From Spirochaetae bacterium HGW-Spirochaetae-1 (GTDB lineage Bacteria; Spirochaetota; UBA4802; UBA5550): a stretch of DNA of 64,000 nt. The notes under the pieces were generated by a model. That model was not told the DNA's origin, did not search any database, and saw only the letters and a list, made by a program, of their open reading frames with translations. The stretch is from contig PGXY01000003.1 of NCBI GenBank assembly GCA_002839375.1, forward strand, positions 95,863-159,862. Direction: 5' to 3'. Of this stretch, positions 1 to 8,544 are shown piece by piece (position 1 is the first letter of the stretch; each line of letters begins with the position of its first letter). Position numbers and translations under genes: made by a program.

Positions 1-659
1 ATATACAGTATGAGAAGACCAAGAAAAAAAAGCATGTTGAAAAAGAGAGATACAAAATTGGTAATCATGGGACCGAAGGCCTTCAGGTAATAAGAAAAAT
101 AGTCTGACGAAACATCGGCAAGTTCAACGGAACCGCTTATCCCGTTCAGCACATGGGAATATATTCTCAGTGCCACCACGTTATTCCCGCCGTACCGGAT
201 AAGGGATGAAGGAATATGATACACACGGGGATTCTGCCAAGACATGTGATAGGCCAGGCCTTTCCCGGGAATAACACCGGTGCCGCCTATTTGCTGGCCA
301 TTGAACCAGGCCTCGTCGGCTATACCGATCCTGCCCATGACCAGGGAAAGCAACCTGCCCTGCCATTCACTGCCGATGATAACTTTTTTCCTCAGCCATA
401 TGGTTGAGGTCAAATCATCATTTTTTTCAATGGTCCGTCCCCAGTCGCCCGGTATAACCTGGCCGGGGAAACGGCTATCATCAAAATCCGGACTGGCATA
501 CTCCGGTGAATCGGTTATGATTATCTTCCATAATCCCGACAGATTAAGCGCATTTATGCCTGTATCATGTTCGGTTGTGCAGGCAGTCATGAGAACGAGC
601 ATCAAAAAAGATACCGCGCCCAGGAGGTAATAATTTCGATATGTCACTGTTCCCTTCAC
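1..659 (-). CDS. Lipoprotein with sugar-binding-like domain and 7TM region (5' part only)
   Basis: The reading frame is open from a GTG at 659 to the left edge, so only the N-terminal ~219 residues are visible. GGAG lies 7 nt upstream of the GTG. Residues 1-27 form a lipoprotein signal ending LMTAC. Residues ~40-180 have the look of a jelly-roll sugar-binding domain (SGLWKI, DDSRFPG, WLRKKV, ADEAWFNGQQIGG, WQNPRVYHIP), as in glycoside hydrolase 2-like or 7TMR-DISM extracellular sensors. A hydrophobic run follows (FNMLFFLVFSYCI), which looks like the first helix of a 7TM module. Such proteins usually end in a SpoIIE phosphatase, cyclase or kinase, but that part lies outside the window. Sensor function is inferred. 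Confidence 0.7.
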   Translation of the reverse strand, partial: MKGTVTYRNYYLLGAVSFLMLVLMTACTTEHDTGINALNLSGLWKIIITDSPEYASPDFDDSRFPGQVIPGDWGRTIEKNDDLTSTIWLRKKVIIGSEWQGRLLSLVMGRIGIADEAWFNGQQIGGTGVIPGKGLAYHMSWQNPRVYHIPSSLIRYGGNNVVALRIYSHVLNGISGSVELADVSSDYFSYYLKAFGPMITNFVSLFFNMLFFLGLLILY

Positions 660-688
660 ATGAGTACTCCATCGATGGGATTTGTTTA

Positions 689-716
689 AATCTAGCATAC
701 ATTCCTAACCTGTCAA
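689..716 (-). promoter_or_regulatory. Promoter of the truncated sensor gene
   Basis: TTGACA (716-711) and TAGATT (694-689) are 16 bp apart, with TG one base before the -10 (extended -10). The start codon lies at 659, giving a short leader. Confidence 0.45.
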
Positions 717-747
717 TCATTGTTATTTCTCAATGCGCGCTTTTCCA

Positions 748-770
748 CCTGTCAATATTTAATTGACAGG
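748..770. promoter_or_regulatory. Candidate operator palindrome in a divergent promoter region
   Basis: CCTGTCAAT (748-756) and ATTGACAGG (762-770) form 9-bp perfect arms around a 5-nt centre, between two divergently transcribed genes. Each arm contains TTGACA reading outwards. A third CCTGTCAAT lies at 709-717 and supplies the -35 box of the leftward promoter. No T-run follows, so it is not a typical terminator. Operator function is inferred. Confidence 0.4.
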
Positions 771-827
771 GGTCCTTTTTCATGAAAAACTGAAGAAAAT
801 ATATAAACATCAGGGAGTGAGTATACC

Positions 828-2951
828 ATGAACACACAAACGGGCTCACCGCATTATCTCCACAAATTTTTCTATCCCGAAAGCCTTGTCGTTATAGGTG
901 TTTCACTGAAACGCATCAACCTGGGTAAAATTATAGTCATGAACAATAAGAACATCGGGTATACGGGACGCCTTTACGGCATCGGCAGGGATGAAGGAGA
1001 GGTAAGCGGCGTACCGGTTTATAATGACCTGTCGAAAATACCTGAAATACCCGACGCGGCCATCATCATAACCCCGGCCAAAACCATACCGGCCATCATG
1101 ACCCAGTGCGGTGAAAAGGGAATAAAACATGTTGTCATCGAGTCGGGAGGCTTCAGTGAGTATTCCCGCGGCGATCACAGCCTTGAGCAGGAGGTCCTGG
1201 AAGCAGCCCGCCGCTACGGAATCCGTATCATCGGGCCCAACTGCATCGGGACCATCAATATAGAAAACCACCTGGCCATGCCCTTTGCCATTTTCAAGGG
1301 ATCGGGCATGATATATCCGGGTCCCATATCCATCATCTCCCAGAGCGGCGGCGTCGGAGACACCTATCTCCGCATAGCCATAGAGAATCACGTCTTCTTC
1401 AACAAGTTCGTGGCCACGGGAAACAAGCTCGACCTGGACGAGGTTGATTACCTGGATTACCTCATGCAGGACCCGCAGACAAAATCCATTTTCATGTACC
1501 TGGAGGGTTTCAGCCGCGGCCGTGAATTCTTCGACCTGGCCATGACCTCGGAAAAGCCCATCGTGGTGCAGAAGTCCAACCGCTCCGCCATGAGTGCCGG
1601 CATCGCCCAATCACACACCGCTGCCCTCTCGGCCGCTGACGATGTAGTAGGATCGGCCCTGCACCAGGCAGCCGTTATACGCGTCAAGGACGAATCAGAG
1701 CTTATCGTCGCTGCAAAAACTCTGCTCCTGCCCCTCATGAAAGGGAAACGTGTCGCAGTCCTTTCACGGTCAGGGGGCCATGCCGTCATCACCGTGGATG
1801 CCTGCTACAAGTACGGCTTCGAACTCGTCCCTTTTCCCGGCGAATACCTTGAAAAAATAAAAACGTTATATGATACAAATATCATCGCCCACCAGAACCC
1901 GCTGGATCTCGGCGAGATATTCGATTACACCATATTCATAAAGATTCTCGAGGAAACCCTTAAACTGGACAACGTCGACGGTATTATATTCAACCATGTG
2001 TACCAGTCAAGCTACGAGGCCGAAATGTCCCGCACCTTTCTCAACGGCGTGCAGGAACTGACGGCGAAGTACGGGAAACCCGTGGCCGTTACCCTCATCT
2101 CCGATGCCGATGAAATTCTCGACATCCAGAAAAATCATCCATTCCCCACTTTCACCACACCCCTGCAGGCCACCACGTCACTCTGGGGCTCGTATTACTA
2201 CTACACGCGCCTCAGGGACCGGAACGGCAGGGGCAAACCAGTGGAATATCCCGTGAAAAACAATCAGATCGATTCCATCAAGTCACTGTGTCTGCATGAG
2301 AAACGGATTCCCCTTACCAACGAGGCCCTGGAGATATGCCGGGCCGTCGGCATTGAACCGGTAAAGCAATGCGTCATACAAAACGAAAAGGATGCACGGG
2401 GCTGCAGCCTGACCTGGCCCGTTGCAGCAAAGCTCCTCTCGCGCGACGCCTCACACAAAAGCGACGTGGGCGGTGTACAGCTTGATATTAATTCGACGGC
2501 AGAACTTGAAAAGGCCGTGAAGGACATGACAACCTCCATTTCGAAACTTCCAGGCAGCCCTGCCATGGACGGATTTCTTGTCCAGGAGATGGCGCCAAAG
2601 GGCGAGGAATTTTTTGTGGGCGCCAGCCGGGACCCCGTGTTCGGCCCCATTGTGGTGGCGGGATTCGGCGGCATATTTATCGAGGTGCTGAAGGACCGGG
2701 CCATCCGCATTGCTCCCGTAACGGAATTAGAGGTGCGGGAGATGCTTAACCAGCTGAAGATGGCGCCCCTCCTGAAGGGTGTACGCGGCAGGCCCGCCCT
2801 GGATGTGGATGCCCTGACGGATCTCATCTGCCGCGTCTCGTGGCTCATCCATACACGGAGCGATATCCACGAGCTGGATCTGAACCCCGTTATAGTGCAT
2901 CCCGCGGGAAAGGGCCTTTCCATTGTGGACGCCCGTGTCTTTTTCGGTTGA
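828..2951 (+). CDS. Acyl-CoA synthetase (ADP-forming), fused alpha-beta type
   Basis: 707 residues, the usual size of fused NDP-forming acetate/acyl-CoA ligases, which interconvert acyl-CoA + ADP + Pi and acid + CoA + ATP. An N-terminal CoA-binding Rossmann domain (VVIGVS near residue 20) is followed by ligase-CoA domains (IGPNCIGTIN, SQSGGVG). The motif SQSHTAAL carries His263, at the place of the phosphohistidine of this family. The C-terminal ~230 residues are an ATP-grasp domain (SHKSDVGGV near 543, HELDLNPV near 680). There is no acetyltransferase domain, so it is not a Pat-type protein. The acyl substrate cannot be read from the sequence. A lipoprotein gene follows 63 bp downstream. Confidence 0.88.
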   Translation: MNTQTGSPHYLHKFFYPESLVVIGVSLKRINLGKIIVMNNKNIGYTGRLYGIGRDEGEVSGVPVYNDLSKIPEIPDAAIIITPAKTIPAIMTQCGEKGIKHVVIESGGFSEYSRGDHSLEQEVLEAARRYGIRIIGPNCIGTINIENHLAMPFAIFKGSGMIYPGPISIISQSGGVGDTYLRIAIENHVFFNKFVATGNKLDLDEVDYLDYLMQDPQTKSIFMYLEGFSRGREFFDLAMTSEKPIVVQKSNRSAMSAGIAQSHTAALSAADDVVGSALHQAAVIRVKDESELIVAAKTLLLPLMKGKRVAVLSRSGGHAVITVDACYKYGFELVPFPGEYLEKIKTLYDTNIIAHQNPLDLGEIFDYTIFIKILEETLKLDNVDGIIFNHVYQSSYEAEMSRTFLNGVQELTAKYGKPVAVTLISDADEILDIQKNHPFPTFTTPLQATTSLWGSYYYYTRLRDRNGRGKPVEYPVKNNQIDSIKSLCLHEKRIPLTNEALEICRAVGIEPVKQCVIQNEKDARGCSLTWPVAAKLLSRDASHKSDVGGVQLDINSTAELEKAVKDMTTSISKLPGSPAMDGFLVQEMAPKGEEFFVGASRDPVFGPIVVAGFGGIFIEVLKDRAIRIAPVTELEVREMLNQLKMAPLLKGVRGRPALDVDALTDLICRVSWLIHTRSDIHELDLNPVIVHPAGKGLSIVDARVFFG

Positions 2952-3014
2952 CGGAAATCGAAATTGACAGTACCTTGAGGCAAGCACAGAGTCAGAAAGC
3001 AGGGAGATGCATAT

Positions 3015-4010
3015 ATGCCTTTTAAAAGAGCGCGGAATTTATTCAGCATAGTTTATCTGGTCTGCGCTTTTTTAATTACAGGCTGTGCCGGATTCTACGA
3101 CTACGCAACAAAAGGCGTGCCCCTGGTCTATGCCTTCTCCTCCGACGGCGGCATCCTCACCATCCATATAGCAAGCGAGGAGAGCCATTACGCCTTTGAG
3201 CAAACCTTAGCCTTCACCCCGAGCGGCATTTCGGTCAACGGCCGCAGTCAGATAATGGCATGGGACGCCTCAACCACCTATGTAAGCCAGGACGGTTTTT
3301 CCAGCCTGACTTCGTGGACCGGCTCCCCCTTAGAAGCACCGATTGGTCTTAATGATAATTTCATATTACCGGACAATTCCGACTTTATGACATTCGACAT
3401 GGACACAGGCACCTGGACATTGGCACATACTTTTTCCGGTGCGGGCTCTCCCATCACGAACATATTTCAGGGTCAGGGACAAGAAGCATATTTCTGTGTA
3501 AACAACGCTCCTACCTCGCTCGACATCTACAGGCTATACGAAAGCGGCTCCACGCTTGTTTCAAGCAATACCTACCCGACCATGCCCGGATCTTTCACGA
3601 CCGGATTCCGTTACGGGGATACTTTTTATCTGTGCAACACCATAACCACTCTTGAAAACGTATTCGTCGTTAAAAACGGAGTGGCCACTTCTCTCAATCC
3701 GACCTTTGTGTCCGGCAACAGTGTTTCAAGCATAGCCGTAACCGAAGCGGGCGGTATTTATTTAATCGTCAATACCGGCGGCGCCTTTGAATTAAGACAG
3801 ATTTCGGCCGTTGATACGATAATAACGGTTATCTCCCTGGGAACGAGCGGGTCCTTCACCATGCCCCCCCTGGGCAGGAACAGGCTGGTTATCGCGGCAA
3901 ACAGTGCAGATACGGGCTACAACGGCCTGTATATCTTTGATATCGAAAAAAATGCCATCACCACACATTTTACCGACTCAGACACCTTTGCAGTATGCGC
4001 GGTGTATTAA
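3015..4010 (+). CDS. Lipoprotein of unknown function
   Basis: 331 residues starting with a lipoprotein signal (MPFKRARNLFSIVYL ... LITGC, Cys near residue 24). GGGAG lies 8 nt before the ATG. The mature part is rich in Ser, Thr, Gly and aromatics, with repeating short beta-like stretches such as GGILTIHIAS and GGIYLIVNTGG, and could be a beta-propeller. I recognise no catalytic motif. It is co-oriented with the acyl-CoA synthetase upstream and the membrane protein 25 bp downstream. Confidence 0.75.
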   Translation: MPFKRARNLFSIVYLVCAFLITGCAGFYDYATKGVPLVYAFSSDGGILTIHIASEESHYAFEQTLAFTPSGISVNGRSQIMAWDASTTYVSQDGFSSLTSWTGSPLEAPIGLNDNFILPDNSDFMTFDMDTGTWTLAHTFSGAGSPITNIFQGQGQEAYFCVNNAPTSLDIYRLYESGSTLVSSNTYPTMPGSFTTGFRYGDTFYLCNTITTLENVFVVKNGVATSLNPTFVSGNSVSSIAVTEAGGIYLIVNTGGAFELRQISAVDTIITVISLGTSGSFTMPPLGRNRLVIAANSADTGYNGLYIFDIEKNAITTHFTDSDTFAVCAVY

Positions 4011-4035
4011 AAATTTCCAGGGAGGAAATCAAAGC

Positions 4036-4722
4036 ATGACACTAACTTTTACAAAGGGCGAACGGGATGCCCTGATTTTTCACCTGACATTCACCCTTTT
4101 CAGTATCATGATTCTCGCCGCACCCTTTAATCTGAATGTCGGGCCCCGGCTCCTGATACTCACAATTTTATACAACCTGAGCCTCCCCCTGGCGGCAAAG
4201 CGCCTGGGACATACAGAATGGTTTCTGCCGTGGCTCTTTTCCTTCTGCGTGAGCCTGTTCCAGGTTTTCCCCGACTGGTTCCTTTCGGCGGCCCTGGATA
4301 TTCTCGCATTTCCCGAGGACGGGCTCTTTAAAATCGGTACGGTCTCGGGATACATGCCCTTCCTATGGACCATTCCCATGTTCTTGGTGATCTATTCCGC
4401 TGAAAGAATAAAAAACCGTAAAGGCAATGCTGCATCATACCTGACAGCAGCCCTGGCGGCCCTCATCATCTTCGGCGGATCGGAGCAGACCATGTGGATA
4501 CTGGGATCGTGGTACCCGAAAAATGTCACCCTGGTGAGCCACACGGCTATTTACATACTCATTCCGGAAATGCTCCTGGGACTCTTCGGCTATTTCATGT
4601 ACAGGGTCGTGGAGGGAAAAAACAGATGGTCCATCATACCGGCGGCCTTTGCCGTCATGCTCCTGTACCTGGGAGCGGCCTCTTTCTTCTATCTGATGAT
4701 TGAAAAGGTGATTCTGGCATGA
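4036..4722 (+). CDS. Integral membrane protein of unknown function
   Basis: 228 residues from the ATG at 4036, chosen because GGGAGGAAATC lies just upstream; a longer frame overlapping the lipoprotein gene has no such site. About six to seven hydrophobic segments span the protein. Conserved-looking features are FPDWFLS, PFLWTIPMFLVIYSAERIKNR and SWYPKNVTLVSHTAIYILIPE. I do not recognise a family. It ends 108 bp before the convergent aldolase gene. Confidence 0.7.
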   Translation: MTLTFTKGERDALIFHLTFTLFSIMILAAPFNLNVGPRLLILTILYNLSLPLAAKRLGHTEWFLPWLFSFCVSLFQVFPDWFLSAALDILAFPEDGLFKIGTVSGYMPFLWTIPMFLVIYSAERIKNRKGNAASYLTAALAALIIFGGSEQTMWILGSWYPKNVTLVSHTAIYILIPEMLLGLFGYFMYRVVEGKNRWSIIPAAFAVMLLYLGAASFFYLMIEKVILA

Positions 4723-4741
4723 CAACATGGTGTGCAGACAC

Positions 4742-4780
4742 GGTTAGTAGTGAACGGTTTGAAACCGTTCACTACTAACC
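4742..4780. repeat. 39-bp perfect palindrome with degenerate partial copies
   Basis: GGTTAGTAGTGAACGGTTT (4742-4760) is the exact reverse complement of 4762-4780, around a single G. Partial copies follow: ACCGTTCGCTAC (4787-4798) and AAACCGTT near 4806. It lies between convergent genes. No T-run follows on either strand, so it is more like a REP-type dispersed palindrome than a classical terminator. Confidence 0.7.
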
Positions 4781-4830
4781 ATAATACCGTTCGCTACATG
4801 CCGCAAAACCGTTAAATTCAAAAAATGCCT

Positions 4831-5487
4831 TTACTTATTCGTTTCCGCAGCCTTTGAATATTTCAGAACATAGACGAACCGCATAAGGTTTCTTTCAACG
4901 GCGTTGATAATAACACCTCCGCCAAGAAAGGCCGATTCGATAAAACACTTGCATCCCTTTTCCATAACCTGGGCCACGGCATGGGCTTCATCGAAGTTGC
5001 TGCCGCCGCAGAGGGCCCCGTGATCTGCCAGGAGCACGCCGCTGCGGCGGCGCAGTCCCTTGAGGACGGACCGGATTTCTTTCTTACCCGGTGTTACAGT
5101 GAATGCGGCCACCTTAGCCGATGCGCCCACTATCTGGGCCATGTCATCGAGCATGGGCCGCACCTCGTGCCCCGCCTTTGAAGCCGTCATTATGTTAAGC
5201 TGCGTCGCATGCACCAGGGCATTCATTTTTTTCTTTTTCAGATAAACAGCGGCATGTAGAATATACTCCGGCGACGGCTTTGTTTTGCCTCCCCAGGAGA
5301 AATCCTCGAGACTCACGGCAACCATGTCATCGGGGCGGCATTTACCGGGGTCGGCGTTTTCCGGTGTGATGATCATACAATCGCTGAATCGGCAGCTTAT
5401 AACGCAGCCGGTTCCCTGGATAACTCCCTCTTCGGCGAGTTTTTCCATCCACCGGCATACCTGCTTTTTGGTTTCTTCCAGATTCAT
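4831..5487 (-). CDS. Class II aldolase/adducin-family protein, altered metal site
   Basis: 218 residues, whole-domain match to the class II (Zn-dependent) aldolase/adducin fold. The family acid (Glu74 in PSPEYILHAA) and one metal His (His156 in ADHGALCGG) are present. The usual HxH pair reads His93-Ala-Thr95 (VHATQLN), so the second ligand is replaced by Thr. The paralogue 3 bp upstream keeps HTH. GAGGTAATCC precedes the ATG. It could be a non-catalytic partner or have shifted metal chemistry. Last gene of an aminotransferase-aldolase-aldolase operon. Confidence 0.83.
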   Translation of the reverse strand: MNLEETKKQVCRWMEKLAEEGVIQGTGCVISCRFSDCMIITPENADPGKCRPDDMVAVSLEDFSWGGKTKPSPEYILHAAVYLKKKKMNALVHATQLNIMTASKAGHEVRPMLDDMAQIVGASAKVAAFTVTPGKKEIRSVLKGLRRRSGVLLADHGALCGGSNFDEAHAVAQVMEKGCKCFIESAFLGGGVIINAVERNLMRFVYVLKYSKAAETNK

Positions 5488-5490
5488 GGA

Positions 5491-6135
5491 TTACCTCTTC
5501 GCATATTTTTTCAGATAATATTCATGCATGCGCTTCACATCAAAGGCGCCGCTTTCTCCGGCTTCCTTCATGTACTGCTTCTCGATGTAGGCCGCGCACA
5601 TCTCTTCAAGTTTTTTTGAGACCATGAAGGCCTCGTTCATGTCGGCCCCGGCGCAAACGGCACCGTGGTTTGCCATGAGAGCTGCCTTGCGTCCCTGCAG
5701 CGCGGCTGCCGTACCCCGGGCAAGTTTCCCCGTTCCCGGCAGGGCATAGGGGGCCACCCTGACGGAAGAACCGACCAGGCGCGCCATCTCATCATCAATG
5801 GCCGGGACCTCCTTCCGGGCCGCAGCCACCGTGGAGGCATTCATCTGGTGCGTATGAACAACAGCGCCGATACCCCTGTCCAGTTTATACACCTCGGCAT
5901 GGAGACCCTTTTCCGATGAAGGCTTAATGTGGCTGTCATAGCTGAGATCAGCGATTTTCACTAAAACAATATCATCGGGCGTGAGGTCCTCATAGGTCCT
6001 TCCGCTGGGGGTTATGACAAAACTGTCATCATCGACCCGCACGCTGATATTGCCCCAGGTCCTGGCCACGAGTCCTTCCTTCAAAAGCTTAATGCCCGCT
6101 TCACACACGGTTTTTTTCGCCTGTTGTATATCCAT
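5491..6135 (-). CDS. Class II aldolase/adducin-family protein
   Basis: 214 residues, full length for the L-fuculose-phosphate aldolase / ribulose-phosphate epimerase superfamily. Metal ligands His94, His96 (VVHTHQMN) and His157 (MANHGAVCAG) and the acid Glu75 (SSEKGLHAEVY) are all visible, so it should be an active metal aldolase or a related epimerase/decarboxylase. The substrate is unknown. GGGAG lies 7 nt before the ATG. It starts 14 bp after the aminotransferase gene and is followed 3 bp on by its altered paralogue, so the two may form a hetero-oligomer (inference). Confidence 0.88.
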   Translation of the reverse strand: MDIQQAKKTVCEAGIKLLKEGLVARTWGNISVRVDDDSFVITPSGRTYEDLTPDDIVLVKIADLSYDSHIKPSSEKGLHAEVYKLDRGIGAVVHTHQMNASTVAAARKEVPAIDDEMARLVGSSVRVAPYALPGTGKLARGTAAALQGRKAALMANHGAVCAGADMNEAFMVSKKLEEMCAAYIEKQYMKEAGESGAFDVKRMHEYYLKKYAKR

Positions 6136-6149
6136 GATCGCTCTCCCTG

Positions 6150-7658
6150 TTATTTCACGCCCTCGATATTTTTAAATACGCGCTCGAAACGTTTCAGGGC
6201 GTCATCGATGACCGCATCACTCTGCGTGGCATTGGTATAGAGACGGCTCCCCGCCAGAGTAACCACGCCCTCGGCCATATAGGCGCAGCCCATATGTTCC
6301 ATAATCACTTTCCGCTCCTTGGCTCCCTTAATGGTGGCGGAAATAGTCCATGGTTTTTTCCAGTTCACATCGAGGAGCATGGTTCCTACGGTTTCCAGAT
6401 GGCAGATGGATCCCTGATTGAAGGCCACGAAGGGAAGATTGTATTTATTGATGAGGCTCTGGAGCCCCCTGGTCAGCCTGTCCCCGGCCCTTCCTGCTTT
6501 TTCAGCTGCATTCTGCTTTTCCATTTCACAGATGGTGAAATACCCCGCAGCCGAACTGAGCGGATTGGCCGCCATGGTTCCTCCCACAAGGGCCTTCTTC
6601 TGTTTGCCTCCGGCGATTCCGGCCGAAAGGAATTTCATGTATTCTTTCTTGCCGGCGAGTCCTCCAGCCGATGGATAGCCGCCAGCCAGGACCTTGCCGA
6701 GAACCGTGAGGTCCGGTGTCACACCGAAATAGCCCTGTGCCCCGCTGAGACCAATACGGAAAGCCGTGACGACTTCATCGAAAATGAGGAGTGCCCCATA
6801 TTTATCACAAAGCTGGCGCACCTGCTGGTTGAAATCCTTATCGAGTGGGCGTGTACCGCTTTCAGGACCGATGGGTTCCATGATGACGGCAGCCGTGCCT
6901 CCACGGAATTTGTTCAGCCACAGCCGCCGCTCGAGGGATTTGATGTCATTGGGATAAAATTCCTGCGTATACTTGAAACAGTTTCGGGGAACACCGTGGG
7001 CTTCCAGGTGCATGGTCCCCGGTAAACGGATGCCGTAGGCCAGCTGATCGCTCCAGCCGTGATAAGCACCACCCATCTTAATGATATATTTCTTCTTTGT
7101 TGCCAAACGGGCCACGCGGATAGCGGCCATGTCAGCCTCGGTACCGCTGCCCAGCATGCGGAGCATATCCACACCGGGCATGAGTTCGGCTACTTTTTTC
7201 GCCAGCAGGTATTCGTACTCATGAAAAAGACCGGTAACGGGACCGCATGTTTTCAGAAGCTCCATGACCTTGTCACGGACAACTTTCGGGTTGCTTCCCA
7301 GGACCGTAGGTCCCCCTGCCTGGAGAAAATCGATGTATTTATGCCCGTCCAGGTCGTAGAGATATCCTCCATCTGCCTTTGTAAAAACAAGGGGAAAGGG
7401 GTGGTTGAAGGCCAGATTATGCTGCACCCCCCCGGGGATATATTTCACGGCCTCGTCGATCATGGCTTTAGACTTCTTACATTCCCGGTAAAACCACTGC
7501 TCATAGGACTCCAGGGTTTCCTTTTTCAGCGTCCGTATGGGACTGCTGATCAGTTTATAGAGCTGCCGGTAAACCTCTTTTGTATCAGGGTATTCACTTA
7601 TGGCAAAACCCGTGGTTTGCATTGTTTCTTTCTTTGTTTTTCCCTTTGTTTGTTTCAT
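6150..7658 (-). CDS. Class III PLP aminotransferase / GSA aminomutase-like
   Basis: 502 residues. Typical fold-type I class III features are present: GSGTEA phosphate loop (171-175), GGAYHGW (196-202), LIFDEVVTAFR with the PLP-contacting Asp294, and TVLGKVLAGGYPS with Lys322 as the Schiff-base lysine. The closest family feel is glutamate-1-semialdehyde aminomutase, but about 70 extra residues precede the core and the neighbours are two aldolases rather than haem genes. It may therefore act in catabolism or synthesis of an amino-aldehyde or keto acid (inference). AGGAGG lies 5 nt before the ATG. First gene of the operon. Confidence 0.88.
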   Translation of the reverse strand: MKQTKGKTKKETMQTTGFAISEYPDTKEVYRQLYKLISSPIRTLKKETLESYEQWFYRECKKSKAMIDEAVKYIPGGVQHNLAFNHPFPLVFTKADGGYLYDLDGHKYIDFLQAGGPTVLGSNPKVVRDKVMELLKTCGPVTGLFHEYEYLLAKKVAELMPGVDMLRMLGSGTEADMAAIRVARLATKKKYIIKMGGAYHGWSDQLAYGIRLPGTMHLEAHGVPRNCFKYTQEFYPNDIKSLERRLWLNKFRGGTAAVIMEPIGPESGTRPLDKDFNQQVRQLCDKYGALLIFDEVVTAFRIGLSGAQGYFGVTPDLTVLGKVLAGGYPSAGGLAGKKEYMKFLSAGIAGGKQKKALVGGTMAANPLSSAAGYFTICEMEKQNAAEKAGRAGDRLTRGLQSLINKYNLPFVAFNQGSICHLETVGTMLLDVNWKKPWTISATIKGAKERKVIMEHMGCAYMAEGVVTLAGSRLYTNATQSDAVIDDALKRFERVFKNIEGVK

Positions 7659-8047
7659 TGGTTCCTCCTAATCCTTTCATCGGCGGTCTTCCGGACTTTA
7701 ACAGTATGATGAAGTGCCGTGACTACCCCTATCCGTCATATCCGTTTCATGGACGACGGGTGCGGTTATTCCGCTCTTCCTGACATAGTATGTATCAATA
7801 AAAATGCCCCTTGTCTTATCACAACCTGATTAATCATAAATTGGATACCATGAAATCAAACCAGGTTGCAACAATTTTCAGGGATATTCCCCATCTGTAA
7901 ACAATTTACTCCGGGAAAAGCAGTATCCCTACTGTCATATTTTACCTCTTTTATTCAGCCTGTCTATTGAAATATTTTACCATCGTAGCTATCCTGATAA
8001 TATATGCTTTTATTGAGAACGTCCATGTATATCACGGAACTCCAATT
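7659..8047. other. Intergenic region between divergent genes
   Basis: About 390 bp separating the aminotransferase operon from the Arg-rich repeat gene. It contains the AGGAGG site of the aminotransferase (7660s). I found no convincing promoter pair, hairpin or small gene. The frame of the Arg-rich protein stays open upstream to a TTG at 7967, which would add a hydrophobic N-terminus (KYFTIVAILIIYAF). Confidence 0.4.
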
Positions 8048-8470
8048 ATGACAATTATCAACCGGCGAAACAATCCCAGAAGGCAGGTAGAACGAAGGTA
8101 TTCTGAGCGCAGAGCACGGAGTAGAAGGAGTATAGACCTGGGAATTGCCGGAAGAGGAAGCTTCAGAGAGCGTTCCCCGAACGACCGCCGCCTGATGGAG
8201 CGGCGCCTTCATGACCGGCGCGACACGGATCGGCGTGTTGAAAACAGGGGAAGGTCTTTTTCCGCCGACATCACCGGGCGGGAGGGAAAGGACCGACGCC
8301 GCCTTGAAAGGAGAGGGGAGCAGCGCCGATATTCCGATCGCCGTAGTACAGCCAGCATCATCAGCCTGGCGATGAACCTCTGTGAGCGGAAACAACACGA
8401 CCGACGAAGCAATGAACGCCGCAGTATTGATCGCCGCGACATGGACCGCAGGCTGACGGAAGAGGATTGA
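8048..8470 (+). CDS. Arg-Arg pentad repeat protein (36-residue super-repeat)
   Basis: 140 residues from ATG 8048. The protein is built from pentads ending in RR: NNPRR, QVERR, YSERR, ARSRR, then four more such runs. Counting from this Met, RR pairs end at residues 12/17/22/27, 48/53/58/63, 84/89/94/99 and 120/125/130/135, so the four-pentad blocks recur exactly every 36 residues (108 bp). Spacers of 16 residues between blocks are less alike. It is very basic and lacks a known domain; nucleic-acid or acidic-polymer binding is possible but unproven. The ribosome site is weak, and a TTG start at 7967 would add a membrane-like N-terminus. Antisense frames exist but are of ordinary shadow composition. 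Confidence 0.65.
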   Translation: MTIINRRNNPRRQVERRYSERRARSRRSIDLGIAGRGSFRERSPNDRRLMERRLHDRRDTDRRVENRGRSFSADITGREGKDRRRLERRGEQRRYSDRRSTASIISLAMNLCERKQHDRRSNERRSIDRRDMDRRLTEED

Positions 8471-8544
8471 TATCCGCAACCCTTTCATTCATTATTAAAA
8501 TAAAAGGGCCGGTTGCCTGAATCCACCCCGATTAATATATTCGT

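Noticed and set aside
216-630. Plus-strand frames at the left end
   Set aside because: They lie opposite a convincing minus-strand lipoprotein/sensor frame with signal peptide, ribosome site and promoter.
4742-4780. Bidirectional Rho-independent terminator
   Set aside because: The stem is very strong but neither side has a T-run; listed as a repeat.
7964-8488. Minus-strand 174-codon frame opposite the Arg-rich gene
   Set aside because: Composition is that of an antisense shadow; the plus-strand frame shows a periodic protein pattern.
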